Below, one piece after another: positions 8,801 to 16,891 of a stretch of 64,000 bases of DNA (positions within the stretch are counted from its first letter, which is position 1; each line of letters starts with the position of its first letter). Both the position numbers and the translations under genes were made by a program. This DNA is from Dyadobacter chenwenxiniae. Its GTDB lineage: Bacteria; Bacteroidota; Bacteroidia; Cytophagales; Spirosomataceae. Where the stretch lies: positions 4,836,001 to 4,900,000 of the forward strand of contig NZ_CP094997.1 of NCBI RefSeq assembly GCF_022869785.1. Reading direction: 5' to 3'. The notes under the pieces were generated by a model. That model had not been told where the DNA came from. It was given only the letters and a program-made list of their open reading frames with translations, and searched no databases.

Positions 8801-9177
8801 GATCGTAACGTTTGAATTTTCTCAAACCATTCACTTGTATACTCTTCGGTGCACTTTTGATAGAACAACTGTTTGTAACTATCATAACGCGTATTCATAT
8901 TAAATGTCGTGATAGTGTCCATCCAATCCAAATGTTCCCGAGAGAAATTTAATTCCGTCAATTTTGCTAACCTGGTCAAATCATGAGTAAAAGGCGCATG
9001 GTTAGACAACTTCTTCACAACCAAAGCTTTCAGTAGTTTTTCAATCACAATGTGTCCGACAAACAAAGCCCAATGGAAATCTTTGGATTGAAACAAGTGC
9101 CGCATGGTCTCAAAGTCTTTGTCAGACATTTGAATCCAGTGTTTATAAATTTTCTCTATGTCTAGTGTGTCTGCCAT
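8776..9177 (-). CDS. HEPN domain protein, toxin-like
   Basis: A HEPN-domain protein of about 133 residues, partner of the MNT protein downstream. The ATG at 9177 (MADTLDIEKIYKHW) is preferred to one 36 bases upstream, because homologous proteins begin with such a short leader to the first helix; the longer form adds MEFYVSLAKQFI. The conserved helix HIVIEKLLKALVVKK, the HDLTRLAK block and TRYDSYKQLF are visible. The RNase motif R-x4-6-H of many HEPN toxins is not present: after the Arg of TRYDSY no His follows. It may therefore be a non-catalytic or differently acting member. Start and function are moderately certain. Confidence 0.8.
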   Translation of the reverse strand: MADTLDIEKIYKHWIQMSDKDFETMRHLFQSKDFHWALFVGHIVIEKLLKALVVKKLSNHAPFTHDLTRLAKLTELNFSREHLDWMDTITTFNMNTRYDSYKQLFYQKCTEEYTSEWFEKIQTLRSWIKERQS

Positions 9178-9308
9178 AATAAATTGTTTTGCCAAACTTA
9201 CATAAAATTCCAAGCCCAGCCATTTTTCAGCATTACCATAGGTTTTATTTCAAATCTCCCCTATTTTGGAGCTTTGCATCACTTTCTGGTTAATCGGCTT
9301 TGGGAAAA

Positions 9309-12300
9309 ATGAATGCTCCTTATTGGAAAATATGGGTTGATACGGGTGGGACTTTTACGGATTGCCTGGCAATTGATCCTGAGGGGAATAAAACCAGGTT
9401 GAAAGTTTTGAGCTCTGGCTGTGTGCGGGGACGGGTTGTTGGGAAAATTAGTGAGAGCACATTTCAATATGCTGCTTCCTGGCCGTTTAATGCTGTTTTA
9501 CTGAAAGGTTATATATTGCGCTTGCTTGAAAATGGGTCAATTAGCAAAGTCGTTTCAGTTAATTCTTCTAATCAGACATTCAAGCTGGAAAATGATCTTC
9601 CATTTTCTCAAAACGCAGATTTCGAGATTTTCAGCGGTGAAGAAGCGCCGGTTTTTGCAGCAAGGTTATTGACCAAAACAACACTTGGTGAAACATTACC
9701 AGCGCTGGAAATGCGGCTCGGCACCACGAAAGGAACCAACGCTTTACTCGAAAGAAAAGGAGCTAAAACACTTTTAATCGTTACCAAAGGTTTTAAAGAC
9801 TTGCTTTACATCGGTAATCAGCAACGCCCTTCCCTGTTTCAACTCGACATTCCCGAACCGAGATTGCTTTATTCCGAAGTTCTGGAAGTCGAAGAACGGT
9901 TGGATGCTTCGGGAATTGTAATTCAAGATTTGAGGGCTGATAGTTTGACAGCATTAGCATTCTCAAATAGCGCAGATTCTATTGCTGTTTCGCTGTTACA
10001 CGCCTATCAAAACAATGCGCATGAGCTTTTGGTTGAGAAAGCTTTCATAGAAAATGGAGCGAAATACATTTCCGTTTCGTCCAAACTTTTCCCATTCTCC
10101 CATTATCTGCGCCGCACACAAACGGCTGTGGTGAATGCTTATCTCGATCCTGTTTTAGATCAATATTTGAGTAACATTAAATTTCAGTTGGGTGACGGAA
10201 GCTTAAAAGTCATGACCAGCACAGGCAGCCTCTCCGAAGTCAACGGCTTCCGCGCGAAAGACAGCTTACTAAGCGGACCGGCTGGTGGAATGATGGCGGC
10301 GGCTAATGCTGGAAAACGGCTTGGGTTTCCCAAATTGATCACATTTGATATGGGCGGCACGAGTACGGATACTGCCTTGATTGATGGGCGGCCGGAGCTG
10401 AAATACATTACGGAAATTGACGGGATTGAATTCCATAACCCAACATTAGCGATTGAAACCGTAGCGGCAGGCGGCGGTTCGATTTGCTGGTTTGATGGAT
10501 TTTCACTGCAAGTCGGGCCGGAAAGTGCCGGGGCTTCGCCTGGACCTGCGTGTTATGGAGCCGGTGGGCCGCTTACGATTACGGATGTGAACTTGCTTTT
10601 GGGAAAACTGGATGCCTCTAAATTTGGCATTCCCGTTCGGGCTGACGCGGCTTTGGCGGCGCTAACCGCTTTGCAAAACAACATTGAAACGCAAACTGGA
10701 AACTCGCTTTCATTTCAAGAGTTGTTATCCGGCCTCGAAAGCATTGCCAATGAGAAAATGGCTGATGCCATCCGTAAAATATCTGTTGAAAAAGGCATTA
10801 ACCCTGCGGATTTTGCACTAATCACATTTGGCGGAGCAGGCGGATTACACAGTTGTCAGCTGGCCGATTTGCTGGATATTCAAACCGTGATCATTCCTTA
10901 CGATGCGGGACTTTTTAGTGCGGTGGGAATGGGCGAGGCGCTGATCAGCACCATTGTTTCAAAACAAATCCTGCTCCCGTGGCGAAAAGCGGAGGATCAA
11001 ATTGACCATTGGAAAAACGAGCTTTTGCAGGAAGGCGCCGCAAAATTGCAAGATCAGGGAGTTAATGAGTTTGAAACTGCCTTTTGCTACGTTTACCTGC
11101 GCTTTGCCGGACAGGAAAATACAATTGAAGTCAATTACGCAGGCGCTGGAACATTAAATGCTTTTGAAAAACTTTACACGGCGCAATTTGGCTATTATCC
11201 TTCGAACCTGACGGTTGAATTGGAAAGTTTAAAGTTAATGGTTCAAGAGAAAGCAGTTCCTATTGAACCAGAAACGATCATTAAAGAAGGAAATTCAGCA
11301 AATGCATTAAGAAGCGTTAGTCCTTTATTTGAAACTAACTCATTTGAAACTGAAAAAGCAAATCATGACACTGAGGCAAGCCTTTTCGAATGGGATCAAC
11401 TTTCGGCAGATGATCAAATTACTGGCCCCGCGATCTTATTAAACAACACTTCCACAGCCTACATCCCGAAAAACTGGAAACTCATCATTCAGAACAGCAA
11501 GGATGCTATTGCTTATAAGACTTCGAAAACCGGTATTATAGCTGAAAAACAAAGCGAGGAAGTTGCATTGCAGCTTTTTACGAATCGTTTCAAATCAATT
11601 GCAGACGAAATGGGCGTTCAGTTGCAGCGGACTGCATTCTCCGTAAATGTTAAAGAGCGGCTCGATTTTTCGTGTGCATTGCTGGATCAGGATGGCGAGT
11701 TGCTGGTGAATGCACAGCATATTCCGGTGCATTTGGGCAGCATGGGCATTTGCGGGAGGCTGGTTAAAGAGGCGATTGAAATTGGCCCGGGCGATGTGAT
11801 CATTACGAACCATCCGAAATACGGCGGCTCGCATTTGCCTGACATTACATTGATTTCCGGCATTTTTACGCAGGGAAACATTTGCATTGGTTACGTCATC
11901 AACCGCGCGCACCATGCGGAAGTGGGAGGGAAAACGCCGGGTTCGATGCCGCCGGATGCGACTTGTCTGGCCGAGGAAGGGGTTATTATTTTACCTCAAT
12001 ATTTGATCAAAAACAATGTATTTCAATGGGATAACATGCGCAGCCTTTTCACAGAAGGCCCCTATCCTACCCGGCATTTCTTGTCGAATGAAGCCGACAT
12101 TATCGCCGCTTTGTCTGCATTAAGGAAAGGCAGTGAGCAAATGTTGAGATTGGTCGATTTGCATGGATTGGAAACGGCCCGAAAATACATGCGGCTATTG
12201 AAAGAAAATGCGGTTGCCCAGCTTCAAACTGCATTGATTCCGCTGCAAGGCAAAACTTTCGAAGCAACCGAATTCCTTGACGACGGCCATCGCATTCAGG

Positions 12301-13082
12301 TGAAAGTCGCTATAACCACCAAAAAGCAGGTTTTCGACTTTACCGGCACTTCCAATGTGCATCCTAATAACCTGAATGCAAACATTTCGATCTTATACAG
12401 CGCAATTTTATATGTATTAAGGTTATTGGTAAACAAGGAAATTCCGTTGAATGACGGCTTGATGAAGAATGTGGACATTATCCTGCCCGATAACAGCTTT
12501 CTACACCCCAACTTTTCCGACGATCCTTTCCAATGTCCGGCCGTGGTCGGCGGGAACACGGAAGTGAGCCAGCGGTTGGTGGATACATTGCTTAAAGCAT
12601 TCGGATTGGCGGCTTGTAGCCAGGGGACGATGAATAATTTCCTTTTCGGTGACGAGCAATTTGGCTATTACGAAACCATCGGCGGCGGAACCGGCGCTGG
12701 TCCGGGCTTTCATGGCCGGTCTGCCGTGCACCAGCACATGACCAACACACGCATTACCGATCCTGAGCAGTTGGAACGCAAATATCCGGTGCGCTTATTG
12801 GAATTCGGCATCCGAAAAAATTCCGGTGGAAAAGGAACATTCAATGGCGGCGACGGCATTGTGCGGAAATTCGAATCTCTGAAAACATTGCAAGTGACTT
12901 TAATGGGACAACACAGAAAATACGCACCTTATGGATTGAATGGCGGAGAGGATGGAAAATGCGGCGTGCACACATTGATTAGTGGAGACAAAACATCGTT
13001 ATTACCCGGAATTTGCAGTTTGAAAGCAAAGGAAGGCGATATTCTGGTTATCGAAACGCCGGGTGGCGGTGGATTTGGTTAA
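9309..13082 (+). CDS. 5-oxoprolinase / hydantoinase, HyuA-HyuB fusion
   Basis: A protein of 1257 residues fusing the two hydantoinase/oxoprolinase halves: HyuA-like (about 1-700; nucleotide-binding WVDTGGTFTDCLAI at the N-terminus, LGTTKGTNALLERKG, TFDMGGTSTDTALI, TFGGAGGLHSC) and HyuB-like (about 735-1257; FSCALLDQDGELLVNAQHIPVH region, PGDVIITNHPKYGGSHLPD, GGGTGAGPGFHGRSAVHQHM). Enzymes of this layout use ATP to open 5-oxo-L-proline (pyroglutamate) to glutamate. The ATG at 9309 is used; a TTG three codons earlier is less likely. It is the first of a + strand series, 14 bases before an NRAMP-like transporter. Acetophenone or hydantoin substrates cannot be excluded. Confidence 0.87.
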   Translation: MNAPYWKIWVDTGGTFTDCLAIDPEGNKTRLKVLSSGCVRGRVVGKISESTFQYAASWPFNAVLLKGYILRLLENGSISKVVSVNSSNQTFKLENDLPFSQNADFEIFSGEEAPVFAARLLTKTTLGETLPALEMRLGTTKGTNALLERKGAKTLLIVTKGFKDLLYIGNQQRPSLFQLDIPEPRLLYSEVLEVEERLDASGIVIQDLRADSLTALAFSNSADSIAVSLLHAYQNNAHELLVEKAFIENGAKYISVSSKLFPFSHYLRRTQTAVVNAYLDPVLDQYLSNIKFQLGDGSLKVMTSTGSLSEVNGFRAKDSLLSGPAGGMMAAANAGKRLGFPKLITFDMGGTSTDTALIDGRPELKYITEIDGIEFHNPTLAIETVAAGGGSICWFDGFSLQVGPESAGASPGPACYGAGGPLTITDVNLLLGKLDASKFGIPVRADAALAALTALQNNIETQTGNSLSFQELLSGLESIANEKMADAIRKISVEKGINPADFALITFGGAGGLHSCQLADLLDIQTVIIPYDAGLFSAVGMGEALISTIVSKQILLPWRKAEDQIDHWKNELLQEGAAKLQDQGVNEFETAFCYVYLRFAGQENTIEVNYAGAGTLNAFEKLYTAQFGYYPSNLTVELESLKLMVQEKAVPIEPETIIKEGNSANALRSVSPLFETNSFETEKANHDTEASLFEWDQLSADDQITGPAILLNNTSTAYIPKNWKLIIQNSKDAIAYKTSKTGIIAEKQSEEVALQLFTNRFKSIADEMGVQLQRTAFSVNVKERLDFSCALLDQDGELLVNAQHIPVHLGSMGICGRLVKEAIEIGPGDVIITNHPKYGGSHLPDITLISGIFTQGNICIGYVINRAHHAEVGGKTPGSMPPDATCLAEEGVIILPQYLIKNNVFQWDNMRSLFTEGPYPTRHFLSNEADIIAALSALRKGSEQMLRLVDLHGLETARKYMRLLKENAVAQLQTALIPLQGKTFEATEFLDDGHRIQVKVAITTKKQVFDFTGTSNVHPNNLNANISILYSAILYVLRLLVNKEIPLNDGLMKNVDIILPDNSFLHPNFSDDPFQCPAVVGGNTEVSQRLVDTLLKAFGLAACSQGTMNNFLFGDEQFGYYETIGGGTGAGPGFHGRSAVHQHMTNTRITDPEQLERKYPVRLLEFGIRKNSGGKGTFNGGDGIVRKFESLKTLQVTLMGQHRKYAPYGLNGGEDGKCGVHTLISGDKTSLLPGICSLKAKEGDILVIETPGGGGFG

Positions 13083-13096
13083 AATTTGATATAAAA

Positions 13097-14260
13097 ATGG
13101 CAAGCAACAAATCCTCCAAAGCATTACTAGGCGCTGCATTCCTGATGGCAACCTCGGCAGTTGGACCGGGTTTTCTGACGCAGACGACCGTTTTTACGCA
13201 GCAACTCGCCACCAGTTTCGGCTTTATCATTCTGCTGACGGTCATCATTGATCTTTGTGCACAATTCAATATCTGGCAAATCATCACCGTTTCGGGAAAA
13301 CGCGCGCAAGAACTTGCTAATGAATTGTTTCCTGGACTTGGTTATATGCTGGCATTTTTGATCGTGATCGGCGGTTTTGCATTCAACATTGGCAATGTGG
13401 CCGGGGCTGGATTGGGTTTAGAGGCGATGACGGGCGTGAATGTGAAAGTCGGGGCGGTTTTGAGCGCGGCGATTGCGATTGGGATTTTTCTGTTTAAAGA
13501 AGCCGGAAAAGCGATGGACATTTTCAGCCGAGTACTCGGAATGCTGATGATTGTCTTGATCCTATATATTGCCTTCACCTCACACCCGCCACTGATTTCC
13601 GCATTGCAGCACACCATTTTACCTGAAAAATTTGACGCGATGGCGGCGGTAACTTTGGTGGGCGGGACGGTCGGCGGATACATTTCGTTTGCGGGCGCGC
13701 ATCGGCTTCTGGATAGCGGGATTAGCGGCGAGGCTTCGCTGCCGCAAGTGAATCGCAGCGCTGCGACAGGCATTTTGATCACGTCCGTTATTCGCTATTT
13801 ATTGTTCCTGGCAGCATTAGGCGTGGTTTTGTCCGGCGCTACCATTAATCCCGAAAATCCAACCGCTTCCATTTTCGAACAAGCCGCAGGATCGGCGGGA
13901 CGGCAGATTTTTGGTCTGGTAATATGGAGCGCAGCCATTACTTCCGTAGTCGGCGCGGCTTACACTTCGATTTCTTTCGTCCGTTCATTTCATCCGTTTT
14001 TGGAAAAACACCATTCTGCGTTAACCATTATCTTCATCGTCATTTCCACCGCTGTATTTGCAATGATTGGCAAGCCGGTGAAAGTGCTGGTTTTTGTGGG
14101 AACATTGAATGGCTTCGTTTTGCCCGTTGCGCTGGCTATTTTGCTGATTGCGAGTGGAAAATCGCGGCTCATGGGCACTTACAAACATTCGCGCGTGCTG
14201 CTGGTGATGGGCTGGCTCGTTGTTGCGGTCATGGCGGCATTGGCATTTGGAATCTATTAA
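13097..14260 (+). CDS. NRAMP-like transporter lacking metal motifs
   Basis: A 387-residue membrane protein with about 11 hydrophobic helices and the fold pattern of NRAMP-type transporters (TSAVGPGFLTQTT at the N-terminus). The start at 13097 (MASNKSSKALLGAAFL) leaves a 14-base gap after the oxoprolinase; the reading frame is open further upstream, inside that gene. The metal-binding DPGN of helix 1 is replaced (TQTTVFTQQ) and the MPH of helix 6 reads GAH (FAGAHRLLDSG), so transport of divalent metals is doubtful. In other bacteria an NRAMP-like gene also neighbours oxoprolinase genes, which suggests uptake of 5-oxoproline or a related compound. That substrate is an inference. Confidence 0.78.
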   Translation: MASNKSSKALLGAAFLMATSAVGPGFLTQTTVFTQQLATSFGFIILLTVIIDLCAQFNIWQIITVSGKRAQELANELFPGLGYMLAFLIVIGGFAFNIGNVAGAGLGLEAMTGVNVKVGAVLSAAIAIGIFLFKEAGKAMDIFSRVLGMLMIVLILYIAFTSHPPLISALQHTILPEKFDAMAAVTLVGGTVGGYISFAGAHRLLDSGISGEASLPQVNRSAATGILITSVIRYLLFLAALGVVLSGATINPENPTASIFEQAAGSAGRQIFGLVIWSAAITSVVGAAYTSISFVRSFHPFLEKHHSALTIIFIVISTAVFAMIGKPVKVLVFVGTLNGFVLPVALAILLIASGKSRLMGTYKHSRVLLVMGWLVVAVMAALAFGIY

Positions 14261-14461
14261 CCTAGCGAATCAGAATGTGCACCATTGTTTATTCTAAGCT
14301 TCTGCACATATCCCGAATTAAATCCTCTGTTTTAACCCAAAAGCAAAATCAAAGATTGAAATAAGTTAATATCGGTAAAAAAGGCGCTAATTATAACGAA
14401 GTTTATTGCTTAACGGAAAGGTAATTTTACCCATACGAAATTGAAGATAATCTCTCTTAGT
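14261..14461 (+). promoter_or_regulatory. Intergenic region before the S9 peptidase
   Basis: About 200 AT-rich bases between the NRAMP-like gene and the DPP IV-like gene, long enough for a separate promoter. It contains the inverted repeat atgtgca (14275-14281) / tgcacat (14303-14309), centred just after the stop codon. No T-run follows, so an operator or weak hairpin is more likely than a terminator. No clear promoter box was found. Confidence 0.3.
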
Positions 14462-16783
14462 ATGGCGCAAAATTCCAGTCAAAAGCTTCGTTTGCTGACG
14501 CTCTTTGCCGGCTCGCTGATCACAATGTTTTCCCAAAAAAGCATTGCCCAGCAATCCGCATTGCCTCCTTATCATCCCGATGCTTCCGAAATCAGTGCAT
14601 CTTACAAGCACATGGAATTGATGGATTCTGTGACCAAAGGGACGATTTTGAAGGCAACGATTCAGCCGACATGGCAATCGGACGGACATTCTTTTTGGTA
14701 TAGAAATGTGCTGAAAGACAGCCTTACGGAATACGTTTTTGTAAATCCGGCAACAGGGAAAAAGACGAGTCCACTAGACAAAAAAGAACTGGCAAACGCA
14801 ATTTCGAAAACGCTGGATTCAACATTGTCTGCCGATAAATTGTTGCTTAGCGAGATTTATTCAGACCCTAAAAATCAAACCTTATTTGTACAAACAACGG
14901 GCAAGTGGTTTGCATTTGATACAAAAACCAAAACAGCTAAAAAGCTTGACAAACTGCCTATCGAACGCCCAAAAGAAATTGGCTGGACAAGGCCGAGAAG
15001 TCGGTGGAGACCGTTCCGGGCAGACAGCACTTCGCCGGACAAAAAGCTTACGGCAATTGTCAGAAACGGAAACATTTATTTAACCAAAAAACAAGAAAAA
15101 GATGCTCAGCAGCTCACATTTGAAGGGAATTCGCTGAAACCTTTTGGCGAACTCAGCTGGTCGCCGGATGGAAAATACATTGTTGCTTACCGGATTACGC
15201 CGCATGAAGAACGGCAGATCAGCATCATTATGTCATCGTTGCCGAACACGACGCGCGGCGAAGTGAAAACGCGTGGTTATGCACAGCCGGGCGATGAATT
15301 TACGTCTTATGAAATGTTTGTGGTGAATGTGGAGACTAAGGCGGTGACCAAAGTCAAATCGGACATGATCGACTTTTTCGAGGCGCCGGTTATTCGTTGG
15401 CGGCATGGGGATAACACGCATTTTACTTACGAAAAAGTGGACCGCGGGCATCAGCGTTTCCGGGTGATTGATGTGGATGCGGCGACGGGCGAAACGCGGA
15501 ATGTGATTGACGAAAAAACGGAGACATTTATTTACCAAAATCTGATTTACACGCATTACCAACCCGAAAAACATGAGATCATCTGGTATTCTGAAAAAGA
15601 CGGATGGCGGCATTTGTATCTGGTCGATGAGCTTTCAGGCGAGATCAAAAATCCGATTACAAAAGGCAACTGGGTGGTTCGTGACATTGACAGCATTGAT
15701 ACACAAAAACGCGAAGTGTGGTTCCGCGCGAGCGGCATGAACACGGAGGAAGATCCTTATCACATCCATTATTATAGAATTAAATTCGATGGCAGCGGCC
15801 TTGTAAAATTGACGGATCATGCGAAAGCAACGCACCAACTCACTTTTTCGCCCGACCGCATTTATTACATTGACACTTACTCAACGATGATGAGCCCGCC
15901 GGTTTCTGAGTTGCGGAAAACGGCGGATGGCTCATTAGTGACCAAACTCGAAGAGGCAGACATTTCACAATATCTGGCGTTAGGCTTCCAGTTACCCGAG
16001 ATTTTCAAGGCGAAAGGACGCGATGGCGAAACGGATATCTGGGGCATTGTTTACCGGCCAAGCAAGTTTGATCCGACTAAAAAATACCCGATTATCGAGA
16101 ACATTTACGCCGGTCCGCATGATTCGTTTGTGCCAAAAGCATTCCGTTCTTATGGCGAAATGCAGAGCATGGCAGAGCTTGGATTTATCGTGGTCCAAAT
16201 GGACGGCATGGGCACCGCGAACCGCTCGAAAGCGTTTCATGATGTATGTTGGAAAAACCTCGCCGATGCCGGTTTTCCGGACCGCATTGCCTGGATGAAA
16301 GCATTGGCCTCAAAATACGCTTACATTGATTCGACCCGCGTGGGCATTTACGGCACGTCGGCGGGCGGTCAAAATTCGCTGGGTGCCTTACTTTTTCATC
16401 CTGGTTTTTACGATGCTGCGGTTTCGGCCTGCGGATGTCATGACAACCGCGTGGACAAGCAATGGTGGAACGAGCAATGGATGGGTTACCCCGTCGGCAA
16501 GCATTACGACGAGCAATCCAACATTACCAACGCCGCCAAATTGCAGGGCGACTTGCTGCTAATCGTCGGTGAAGCTGACACGAATGTGCCGCCGGAATCG
16601 ACTTACCGAGTTGCGGATGCATTGATCAAATCGAACAAAGATTTTGAATTGCTGGTCGTGCCGGGCATGGGCCACAGCGACGGCGGGACTTACGGAAGAA
16701 GGAAAAAGAGGGACTTCTTTGTAAACAAATTGTTGGGGGTAACGCCTCCGAATAGGAATAAAACAGACCTAACACCACAGTAA
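14462..16783 (+). CDS. DPP IV-type S9 prolyl oligopeptidase family peptidase
   Basis: Exported serine peptidase of family S9 (about 773 residues). A Sec signal (LRLLTLFAGSLITMF, cleavage near SIAQQ) is followed by an 8-bladed propeller domain and a C-terminal alpha/beta hydrolase. The nucleophile lies in GTSAGG (Ser640 if counted from the TTG at 14441; 633 from the chosen ATG), the acid in GEADTNVPPEST and the His in PGMGHSDGG. Such enzymes release X-Pro or X-Ala dipeptides from peptide N-termini in the periplasm. The EE-type N-terminal recognition motif is not obvious, so strict DPP IV specificity is not certain. The next gene, 108 bases on, is a SusC transporter. Confidence 0.87.
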   Translation: MAQNSSQKLRLLTLFAGSLITMFSQKSIAQQSALPPYHPDASEISASYKHMELMDSVTKGTILKATIQPTWQSDGHSFWYRNVLKDSLTEYVFVNPATGKKTSPLDKKELANAISKTLDSTLSADKLLLSEIYSDPKNQTLFVQTTGKWFAFDTKTKTAKKLDKLPIERPKEIGWTRPRSRWRPFRADSTSPDKKLTAIVRNGNIYLTKKQEKDAQQLTFEGNSLKPFGELSWSPDGKYIVAYRITPHEERQISIIMSSLPNTTRGEVKTRGYAQPGDEFTSYEMFVVNVETKAVTKVKSDMIDFFEAPVIRWRHGDNTHFTYEKVDRGHQRFRVIDVDAATGETRNVIDEKTETFIYQNLIYTHYQPEKHEIIWYSEKDGWRHLYLVDELSGEIKNPITKGNWVVRDIDSIDTQKREVWFRASGMNTEEDPYHIHYYRIKFDGSGLVKLTDHAKATHQLTFSPDRIYYIDTYSTMMSPPVSELRKTADGSLVTKLEEADISQYLALGFQLPEIFKAKGRDGETDIWGIVYRPSKFDPTKKYPIIENIYAGPHDSFVPKAFRSYGEMQSMAELGFIVVQMDGMGTANRSKAFHDVCWKNLADAGFPDRIAWMKALASKYAYIDSTRVGIYGTSAGGQNSLGALLFHPGFYDAAVSACGCHDNRVDKQWWNEQWMGYPVGKHYDEQSNITNAAKLQGDLLLIVGEADTNVPPESTYRVADALIKSNKDFELLVVPGMGHSDGGTYGRRKKRDFFVNKLLGVTPPNRNKTDLTPQ

Positions 16784-16818
16784 AAATATCATTATAAGTC
16801 TGCCGGTTTAATGTATCA

Positions 16819-16836
16819 GGTTGCAAAATAGCAACC
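16819..16836 (+). promoter_or_regulatory. Small hairpin in the leader of susC-1
   Basis: Perfect 6-bp stem ggttgc (16819-16824) / gcaacc (16831-16836) with loop aaaata, 55 bases upstream of the SusC start. There is no T-run. It may be an operator half-site pair or a leader hairpin; chance occurrence is possible. Confidence 0.3.
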
Positions 16837-16891
16837 CACGGGAGACGTATATCCAAGGTCGTTACAAAAATCACCATCTAGCTTTTGACAC

